Shown here: positions 7,362-11,716 of the stretch, in pieces
How the letters are laid out: each line of letters starts with the position of its first letter
Numbering within the stretch: position 1 is the stretch's first letter
NCBI GenBank assembly: GCA_014799765.1
Contig: JAAVHK010000078.1
Location: 1 to 11,716, forward strand
Source: Ruminococcus sp.
GTDB taxonomy: Bacteria; Bacillota; Clostridia; Oscillospirales; Ruminococcaceae
Reading direction: 5' to 3'
Length of the DNA: 11,716 bases
Notes under the pieces: generated by a model
Database searches by the model: none
What the model was told of the DNA's origin: nothing
What the model saw: the letters and a program-made list of their open reading frames with translations, nothing else
Translations under genes and position numbers: made by a program

Positions 7362-7838
7362 TTATTCATTGTCTGATATATCATCAGTTTCTGCCTTCTC
7401 GAAGTCCTCAATAGTGAGATTTTCGTAGTCAAATTCAAGGAGTTCGTCGCAGTTAGGACAGTTTATACTGCCTTCTTCAATCATGCCCTCGTCAATGAGA
7501 ATAGTATCTCTGCAAGTCGGACAGGTTACTTCATAGAGTTCGTCGTCATCGCTGTCGAAATCATAATCTTCGTCTTCGTCGTCGAAACAGTCACAGTTAC
7601 CGCAGTTGAAATCCTCGTCACCGTAGATTTCTTCTTCAACTTCGCCGAGGTCTTCGTCGAGAATTTCACAGAGTTCCGTGAGTTCGTCCACCTGTGCCTG
7701 TAAGTCGTCGACATATAGGACAATATCTTCCATTAGTTCGGACATCTGAGCAAGTATTCTGCCCTCTTTTGTGGACTTGTCAATTTCAAGACCGTCCATA
7801 AGTCCCTTTAAATAGGACATTTTTTCAGTAAGCTTCAT
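7362..7838 (-). CDS. CD1247-like acidic protein with C-terminal zinc ribbon
   Basis: 158 residues, starting at an ATG preceded by AAGGAGG. It resembles the conserved clostridial family named after C. difficile CD1247, which is of unknown function. Residues 1-25 (KLTEKMSYLKGLMDGLEID) form the conserved N-terminal block. Residues 28-70 look like an acidic coiled coil. A very acidic Asp/Glu linker at 61-103 contains an extra Cys cluster CGNCDC (Cys79, 82, 84). A zinc-ribbon pair CPTC (106-109) and CPNC (127-130) follows. No signal peptide or membrane segment is evident. It lies 24 bases after efp on the same strand and probably shares its transcript, so a translation-related role is suggested only by association. 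The zinc ribbon is read from Cys spacing; the family name is from memory. Confidence 0.82.
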   Translation of the reverse strand: MKLTEKMSYLKGLMDGLEIDKSTKEGRILAQMSELMEDIVLYVDDLQAQVDELTELCEILDEDLGEVEEEIYGDEDFNCGNCDCFDDEDEDYDFDSDDDELYEVTCPTCRDTILIDEGMIEEGSINCPNCDELLEFDYENLTIEDFEKAETDDISDNE

Positions 7839-7862
7839 AAATAGCCTCCTTATGAGACAGGC

Positions 7863-8420
7863 TTATGCTCTTGACATATATTCGCCTGTTCTTGTATCAA
7901 TCTGGATTTTTTCGCCCTCGTTGATAAAGAGTGGTACTTTGACTTCCGCACCTGTTTCTACTGTAGCCGGTTTGGTAGCGTTTGTAGCGGTATCGCCCTT
8001 GAAGCCAGGGTCAGTCTGAGTAACGACGAGTTCAACGAAGTTAGGCGGTTCGATACCGAAAACAGAACCCTTGTAAGAAAGCACCTTACAAATCATTTCT
8101 TCCTTGACGAAACGGAAAGCGTCGCCGAGTTTGTCCTCACTGATTGGAATCTGTTCATAAGTCTCCATATCCATGAAGTAGTAAAGTTCGCCGTCGGTGT
8201 AGCTGTACTGCATATCCTTTCTTTCAACGAAAGCCGTCGGGAATTTTGCAGTAGGGTTGAAAGAAGTTTCAACCACTGAACCCGTGATAACGTTCTTGTA
8301 TTTTGTTCTTACGAAAGCCGCACCCTTGCCCGGTTTTACGTGCTGGAACTCGATAACCTGAACAACCTGTCCGTCGAGTTCGAAGGTAACGCCATTTCTG
8401 AAATCTCCTGCTGAAATCAT
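7863..8420 (-). CDS. efp: Translation elongation factor P
   Basis: 185 residues, the normal length. EF-P binds ribosomes stalled at polyproline stretches and promotes peptide bond formation. The KOW-like N-terminal domain has the tip loop HVKPGKGAAFVR, with Lys32 at the position that carries a 5-aminopentanol modification in B. subtilis. The central OB domain starts near SVVETSFNP, and the C-terminal OB domain contains the family signature around GFKGDTATNATKPATVETGAEVKVPLFI. The C-terminus ends IDTRTGEYMSRA, typical of Firmicutes. The start is supported by GGAGGT 8 bases upstream. It is preceded by its own extended -10 promoter and followed by the CD1247-like gene. A peptidase gene and aroQ lie upstream, a common clostridial neighbourhood. 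No modification enzyme gene lies in the window. Confidence 0.98.
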   Translation of the reverse strand: MISAGDFRNGVTFELDGQVVQVIEFQHVKPGKGAAFVRTKYKNVITGSVVETSFNPTAKFPTAFVERKDMQYSYTDGELYYFMDMETYEQIPISEDKLGDAFRFVKEEMICKVLSYKGSVFGIEPPNFVELVVTQTDPGFKGDTATNATKPATVETGAEVKVPLFINEGEKIQIDTRTGEYMSRA

Positions 8421-8456
8421 TTTTTATAACCTCCGTGTTTTAAAATTATATGTATT

Positions 8457-8485
8457 ATTTTATCACATCTTGAAACATTTTGCAA
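8457..8485 (-). promoter_or_regulatory. Extended -10 promoter of efp
   Basis: On the minus strand, TTGCAA (8480-8485), a 17-base spacer, then TAAAAT (8457-8462) preceded by TGA, which supplies the extended -10 TG. The predicted start near 8450 gives a leader of about 30 bases. It shows that efp can be transcribed independently of the upstream peptidase gene. Confidence 0.75.
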
Positions 8486-8502
8486 TACCTGAAAGCAAAA
8501 TA

Positions 8503-9564
8503 TTATAAAGATATTATATTTTTATCAAAATTGGTCAGATTATTACAACCATTTTCAGTCAAAACGACAAAATCTTCTATCCGCACACCGAATTTTCCGG
8601 CGATATAAATTCCCGGTTCGATAGTCACGACGCTGTTTTTTCCGAGAACGCTTTTATAATTCGGAGAGGCGTTAGGCTTTTCGTGGATTTCAAGACCTAC
8701 ACCGTGTCCGAGTGAATGACCGAAATTTTCGCCGTAACCTGCTTTTTCTATAATATCACGTGAAATTTTATCGAGTTCACTTCCGGAAATGCCTGCTCTT
8801 GCGTTTTCCAATCCGGCAAGCTGTGCCGAAAGTACGATATTATAGACTTTTTTCATTTCATCGTCGGGTTGACCGAGACATATTGTGCGTGTCATGTCGC
8901 TGTGATAGCCGTTCCATACCGCACCGAAGTCCATTAAAATAAATTCGCCGTTCTGTACCGGCTTATCGGAAGGCACACCATGTGGCATAGACGTATTTTT
9001 CCCCGAAAGTACGATAGTTTCAAATGACAAATCTTCCGCACCGTTTGCGAACATAAGCCTGTTGAGTTCGTTGGCTATTTCACGTTCAGTTCTGCCGACT
9101 CTGATAAAATGCAACAGTTCAGAAAGTGATTTTTCTGCTATTTCCTGAGCTTTCCGGATATTTTCAATTTCTGATTCGTCTTTAATCATACGCATATTAT
9201 TTATGGCGTTGCTGAGAATGTCAGAATCATCAATAGTTATTTCTTTAAAGCAATGTCTGTAACTGTTTAAAGTGCTGACCGTCATTGTTTCGGATTCTAT
9301 AGAAACAGTTTTCGCACCGTGTTTTTTCAGAAGTTCCGGAAACTGCGTCTTAAATGCCGTAAGTTCGATTACTTCCGCATTTTTAACAGTATTCCGTGCT
9401 TTTTCGATATACCGGAAATCTATGAGCAGGTACATTTTATCCGGAAACGCTACAGCAATTCCGGCTGATGACTTCATACCGGTAAAATAACGCCTGTTGA
9501 CATCTGACGTTATCAAGGCACAATCGGTTTTTATATAGTCGAAAATTTTTCTGAATCTTTCCAT
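8503..9564 (-). CDS. M24 family Xaa-Pro aminopeptidase (PepP/PepQ-type)
   Basis: 353 residues from the ATG at 9564. Cytoplasmic dinuclear-metal peptidase that removes an N-terminal residue preceding proline, or cleaves X-Pro dipeptides. The N-terminal creatinase-like domain (about 1-125) contains YFTGMKSSAG and LLIDFRY. The pita-bread catalytic domain follows. The five metal ligands are all present: Asp212 (MDFGA), Asp223 (HSDMTRT), His287 (GHSLGHGVG), Glu316 (TIEPGIY) and Glu330 (GVRIEDF). His195 in MPHGVPSD is the usual substrate-side His. A longer start at 9579 is open, but GGAGA at 9571-9575 is correctly placed only for the ATG at 9564, which lies one base after the aroQ stop. The two genes are probably translationally coupled. 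Xaa-Pro aminopeptidase and Xaa-Pro dipeptidase cannot be separated from sequence alone. Confidence 0.93.
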   Translation of the reverse strand: MERFRKIFDYIKTDCALITSDVNRRYFTGMKSSAGIAVAFPDKMYLLIDFRYIEKARNTVKNAEVIELTAFKTQFPELLKKHGAKTVSIESETMTVSTLNSYRHCFKEITIDDSDILSNAINNMRMIKDESEIENIRKAQEIAEKSLSELLHFIRVGRTEREIANELNRLMFANGAEDLSFETIVLSGKNTSMPHGVPSDKPVQNGEFILMDFGAVWNGYHSDMTRTICLGQPDDEMKKVYNIVLSAQLAGLENARAGISGSELDKISRDIIEKAGYGENFGHSLGHGVGLEIHEKPNASPNYKSVLGKNSVVTIEPGIYIAGKFGVRIEDFVVLTENGCNNLTNFDKNIISL

Positions 9565-9565
9565 T

Positions 9566-9997
9566 TTACATCTCCGCAAGTGCCTGTACGGCGAGGTAGT
9601 AACTTCCGAAGCCGAAACCGCTTATACTTCCCTTACATACCGGTGCGATTACCGAATTTGCACGGAAAGCATCACGGGCATCTACGTTACTTATATGAAC
9701 CTCTATACACGGAATTTTTATCGCTGAAATGGCGTCCCGAATGGCGTAACTGTAATGCGTATACGCTCCGGCATTTATTATCACACCGTCGAAACTTTTC
9801 CGTGCTTCGTGAAGTTTGTCGATAATTTCGCCCTCGTGGTTAGACTGGAAAACATCACATTCAAGTCCCATTTTTCCGGCACGTGAAATTATTTCAGCGT
9901 TGAGGGTATCAATGTTGTTATCGCCGTAAACATCGGGTTCACGCTCACCGAGCAGGTTTAAATTAGGTCCGTGTATTACAAGAATTTTCTTTATCAA
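9566..9997 (-). CDS. aroQ: Type II 3-dehydroquinate dehydratase
   Basis: 143 residues from a TTG start. Catalyses reversible trans-dehydration of 3-dehydroquinate to 3-dehydroshikimate in the shikimate pathway, as a dodecamer in the cytoplasm. Motifs in order: ILVIHGPNLNLLGEREPDVYG (5-25) with Asn12, catalytic Arg19 and Tyr24; QSNHEGEIID at 51-60; INAGAYTHYSYAIRDA with Asn75 and His81; IEVHISN with catalytic His101; DAFRANSVIAP with Arg112; and GFGFGSYYLAVQAL. The usual YTHTS is YTHYS here. The upstream ATG at 10048 is rejected because it lies inside the gene's own -35 box and adds 17 residues absent from the family. AAAGGAGT sits 7 bases before the TTG. It has its own promoter directly downstream of yqeG and is coupled to the peptidase gene. 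Confidence 0.95.
   Translation of the reverse strand: MIKKILVIHGPNLNLLGEREPDVYGDNNIDTLNAEIISRAGKMGLECDVFQSNHEGEIIDKLHEARKSFDGVIINAGAYTHYSYAIRDAISAIKIPCIEVHISNVDARDAFRANSVIAPVCKGSISGFGFGSYYLAVQALAEM
9571..9575 (-). promoter_or_regulatory. Ribosome binding site of the M24 peptidase gene, inside the aroQ 3' end
   Basis: GGAGA on the minus strand within the last codons of aroQ, 6 bases before the ATG at 9564. It decides that start against the in-frame ATG at 9579 and implies termination-reinitiation coupling. Confidence 0.75.
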
Positions 9998-10004
9998 TTG
10001 AATT

Positions 10005-10012
10005 ACTCCTTT
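10005..10012 (-). promoter_or_regulatory. Ribosome binding site that fixes the TTG start of aroQ
   Basis: AAAGGAGT on the minus strand, 7 bases upstream of TTG at 9997-9995. No ATG or GTG lies in frame at a usable distance from it. Confidence 0.85.
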
Positions 10013-10019
10013 GTGATTT

Positions 10020-10048
10020 ATTTTAGCACAAATTACTAAATTTGTCAA
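10020..10048 (-). promoter_or_regulatory. Extended -10 promoter of aroQ
   Basis: On the minus strand, TTGACA (10043-10048), a 17-base spacer, then TAAAAT (10020-10025) preceded by TGC, an extended -10. It fills the 57-base gap between yqeG and aroQ. Transcription would start near 10013, leaving a leader of about 15 bases that holds little beyond the ribosome binding site. Confidence 0.85.
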
Positions 10049-10054
10049 GAAAAA

Positions 10055-10540
10055 TCAGCGGAATTTTTTCGGAAGAAACGGTTTTTCAAGAGTACGCTTG
10101 ACTTTGAAAAATGTAGTCTTTTCAAGTTCAATCGGGGCGGTGTAAAGTATTCTGATACCGGAAAGATTAGCACCGAGAACATCTGTAAAAATCTGGTCAC
10201 CGATTGCGACGACGTTTTTTTTCGGTATTCCGAGCCATTCAAGAGCCTGTTTAAAGCCAGTCGGAAGAGGTTTTTTGCCCTCGCAGATACACTTTATACC
10301 GAGACTTTCCGCAAAAGGCATAACTCTTGGTGGGTGATTATTCGAGACTATAACAAGTCGGATTTTCTTTTTTCTGACCTGCTCCAACCATTCAGTGACA
10401 CCCTCCGCCGGTACGGGATTATCATGCGTTGTAAGTGTATTGTCAATATCAAGGATTATACCCTTTACATCATTTTCAACAAGGAAATCCGGCGATATAT
10501 CGGTGATTTTCCTGAAATATTCCGTTGCCCTGAAAAGCAT
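10055..10540 (-). CDS. yqeG: YqeG family HAD-superfamily (IIIA) phosphatase
   Basis: 161 residues, typical for YqeG. HAD motif I is LDIDNTLT with Asp31 and Asp33. Motif II is IVSNN ending at Asn68. Motif III Lys is in KKPLP (Lys90). Motif IV is IGDQIFTDV with Asp115 and Asp120. Only a minimal cap is expected at this length. The physiological substrate of bacterial YqeG is not established to my knowledge; the yeast homologue Gep4 is a phosphatidylglycerophosphate phosphatase, so a phospholipid role is conceivable. The start follows AAAGGAGGT at 8-base spacing. It lies downstream of rpsU beyond a terminator, and I see no convincing promoter of its own in the 89-base gap, so expression may rely on read-through. 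In Firmicutes yqeG often neighbours aroE/aroQ and translation genes, as here. Confidence 0.92.
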   Translation of the reverse strand: MLFRATEYFRKITDISPDFLVENDVKGIILDIDNTLTTHDNPVPAEGVTEWLEQVRKKKIRLVIVSNNHPPRVMPFAESLGIKCICEGKKPLPTGFKQALEWLGIPKKNVVAIGDQIFTDVLGANLSGIRILYTAPIELEKTTFFKVKRTLEKPFLPKKFR

Positions 10541-10567
10541 TCGTAACCTCCTTTGAATTCACATAAG

Positions 10568-10603
10568 AAAAAAGCGGAACTGTCTGAAAACCAGCCCGCT
10601 TTT
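10568..10603 (-). terminator. Rho-independent terminator of rpsU
   Basis: On the minus strand AAAAGCGG (10603-10596) pairs with CCGCTTTT (10577-10570). The 18-base loop can form an inner CTG/CAG pairing. The strand continues as CTTTTTTC, a good T-run. It lies 27 bases after the rpsU stop and upstream of yqeG, so it would insulate rpsU from yqeG at least partly. Confidence 0.82.
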
Positions 10604-10629
10604 ATCGACTTTAATTAGCTGTTGCAGTA

Positions 10630-10803
10630 TTAATACTTACGCTTACGAGCTGCCTCAGACTTCTTCTTGCGTTTTACTGAAGGCTTTTCGTAGTGTTCTC
10701 TCTTGCGAACTTCAGCTATAACGCCGTCCTTGGCACAAGACCTCTTAAATCTCTTAAGAGCTGTGTCTAAAGACTCGTTTTTACCAACACGAACTTCTGC
10801 CAC
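10630..10803 (-). CDS. rpsU: 30S ribosomal protein S21
   Basis: 57 residues, the usual size for Firmicutes S21, a small basic protein of the 30S platform near the 3' end of 16S rRNA. The translation begins (M)AEVRVGKNESLDTALKRFKR, continues with RSCAKDGVIAEVRKREHYEKPS and ends in the basic tail VKRKKKSEAARKRKY, matching the family over its whole length. The start is GTG at 10803-10801, preceded by GGGAGGG about 7 bases upstream; no ATG fits. Its own promoter, a leader of roughly 125 bases and a downstream terminator make it an independent unit between leuS and yqeG. The leader contains two small hairpins that might serve autoregulation. Confidence 0.97.
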   Translation of the reverse strand: MAEVRVGKNESLDTALKRFKRSCAKDGVIAEVRKREHYEKPSVKRKKKSEAARKRKY

Positions 10804-10829
10804 TTGTTTTCCCTCCCTTATTCAGAGGT

Positions 10830-10874
10830 TACACGGAATAAACCATGTATCTATACTAATCACTCCGGAGAGTG
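10830..10874 (-). promoter_or_regulatory. Paired hairpins in the rpsU leader
   Basis: Within the rpsU 5' leader the minus-strand RNA can form CACTC-UCCG-GAGUG (10874-10861). It can also form a 7-bp stem UACAUGG/CCGUGUA with one G-U pair around hexaloop UUUAUU (10849-10830), just upstream of the ribosome binding site. The role is unknown. A ribosomal-protein autoregulatory element is possible, but I cannot match it to a known class. Confidence 0.4.
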
Positions 10875-10935
10875 TCAGTCAGCCTATACCTCAAAAACAG
10901 CAGATATAAAAACTTAATCTTAAATGGTATATTTC

Positions 10936-10964
10936 ATTGTATCATAAATTTTTCTAAATGTCAA
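10936..10964 (-). promoter_or_regulatory. Extended -10 promoter of rpsU
   Basis: On the minus strand, TTGACA (10959-10964), a 17-base spacer, then TACAAT (10936-10941) preceded by TGA, an extended -10. Predicted start near 10929. The gap between leuS and rpsU (188 bases) otherwise holds AT-rich sequence and the rpsU leader. I see no clear terminator for leuS beyond a weak GAAAA/TTTTC element at its stop. Confidence 0.88.
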
Positions 10965-10991
10965 GTATTTTTTTGCAGAAAATTTTTTTCG

Positions 10992-11716
10992 TTATTTTGC
11001 TACAATATTAACAAGTTTATTTGGTACATATATCTGTTTTATTATGTTTCTGCCGTCGGTGAACTCTTTTACTTTTTCGTCGGCGAGTGCCATAGCAATG
11101 ACGGAATCCTTGTCAGTATCGGGAACTATGTTGAGTTTTGCCTTGATTTTGCCGTTTACCTGTACAACTATTTCAATAGTTTCGTCGATACAGAATTTTT
11201 CTTCGTAAGTAATCCATGACTGTTCACAGAGAATTTTTCCGGTGATTGTATTGTAGATTTCTTCGGTAATATGCGGTGCGAACGGATTCAGCATCATACA
11301 CAGGGCGGAAAGTTCTGCCTTGTTTACCGTTCCTACAGCATAGATGTCATTAATCAGCGTCATCATAGAGGCTATTGCCGTATTGAACTTCATATTTTCT
11401 ATGTCTTCCGAAACCTTTTTAATTGTCTTATGGAAGTTTGAACGGAGTTTTTCTGAATATTCGTCGCCTTCGGTAAGAATTTCCTGAAGCCCCCATACCC
11501 TGTCGACGAAACGCTTACAGCCTTTCATACCTTTTTCGCTCCAAGGAGCTGCCTTTTCGTAATCGCCCATGAAAAGAACGTACAGGCGGAGAACATCTGC
11601 ACCGTAATTTTCCACAATGTCGTTAGGGTCAACGACGTTTCCACGGGTTTTACTCATTTTTTCGCCGTCCTCACCGAGTATCAGACCTTGTGCAGTTCTC
11701 TTTGCGTATGGTTCGG
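10992..11716 (-). CDS. leuS: Leucyl-tRNA synthetase, C-terminal part (5' end outside window)
   Basis: About 241 codons of the 3' end, open to the window edge. The enzyme charges tRNA-Leu with leucine using ATP. The visible part begins with PYAKRTAQGLILGEDGEKMS, giving the class I KMSKS-type loop as KMSKTRGN, so the reading frame continues upstream of the ATG at 11657, which is the Met of KMSKT and not a start. The anticodon-binding alpha-helix bundle follows (VDPNDIVENYGADVLRLYVLFMG, APWSEKGMKGCKRFVDRVW, LNPFAPHITEEIY). The C-terminal LeuS domain comes last (VVQVNGKIKAKLNI, KQIYVPNKLVNIVAK). The 5' part with HIGH and the editing domain is outside. The terminal residues are typical for bacterial LeuS, so the C-terminus is intact. 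Confidence 0.97.
   Translation of the reverse strand, partial: EPYAKRTAQGLILGEDGEKMSKTRGNVVDPNDIVENYGADVLRLYVLFMGDYEKAAPWSEKGMKGCKRFVDRVWGLQEILTEGDEYSEKLRSNFHKTIKKVSEDIENMKFNTAIASMMTLINDIYAVGTVNKAELSALCMMLNPFAPHITEEIYNTITGKILCEQSWITYEEKFCIDETIEIVVQVNGKIKAKLNIVPDTDKDSVIAMALADEKVKEFTDGRNIIKQIYVPNKLVNIVAK

Noticed and set aside
8490..8520. AT-only inverted repeat after the peptidase gene as a terminator
   Set aside because: Pairing is short, purely A-T and imperfect; could occur by chance in AT-rich sequence.
9565..9579. Longer peptidase start at 9579
   Set aside because: No ribosome binding site for it; GGAGA at 9571-9575 serves the ATG at 9564.
9998..10048. Longer aroQ start at ATG 10048
   Set aside because: Would start inside the -35 box of the gene's promoter and adds residues not found in the family.
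10830..10849. rpsU leader hexaloop as an ANTAR target
   Set aside because: The loop is UUUAUU and lacks A at position 1 and G at position 4; no second matching hexaloop.

Overview
The window looks like a core-genome segment of a low-to-moderate-GC Gram-positive anaerobe of the class Clostridia, most likely a Ruminococcus-like member of the Oscillospirales. The reasons are the gene families (YqeG-type HAD phosphatase, CD1247-type zinc-ribbon protein beside efp, an ANTAR regulator beside a glutamine synthetase homologue, LCP wall ligase, S21), strong AGGAGG-type ribosome binding sites and SigA-type promoters. The genus is an inference. No mobile element, tRNA, rRNA or CRISPR array was seen, and no gene-free stretch exceeds 300 bases.

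Left part, plus strand: the 3' part of rlmB (23S rRNA 2'-O-methyltransferase) is followed within 12 bases by a large membrane protein. That protein has the architecture of a P1B-type ATPase but lacks the phosphorylation Asp and the other catalytic signatures. A hairpin follows, then an LCP (LytR-CpsA-Psr) protein with a cytoplasmic repeat tail. A bidirectional terminator separates it from a convergent pyridoxal/pyridoxamine kinase gene, which has a perfect-consensus promoter.

Middle, plus strand: divergent from the kinase is a two-gene unit encoding a glutamine synthetase homologue and an ANTAR-domain regulator. The synthetase homologue has lost several metal and substrate ligands (equivalents of Salmonella E129, E212, H269 and R339) but keeps the fold and the other motifs. 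The regulator's receiver domain lacks the acidic pair and the conserved Lys. Together they look like a signalling pair, a pseudoenzyme plus an RNA-binding antiterminator, rather than a biosynthetic enzyme. This is the best candidate for an undescribed system in the window.

Right part, minus strand, read right to left: the 3' part of leuS; rpsU (57 residues, GTG start, about 125-base leader, own promoter and terminator); yqeG; aroQ (TTG start, own promoter); an M24 aminopeptidase coupled to aroQ; efp (own extended -10 promoter); and a CD1247-like zinc-ribbon protein. A bidirectional terminator separates the last gene from the ANTAR gene.

Word composition is unusual. By eye there is no GATC, GGCC or GCGC anywhere, whereas CCGG and especially TCCGGA are very common. 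This suggests restriction-modification history or another selective pressure on the whole genome.
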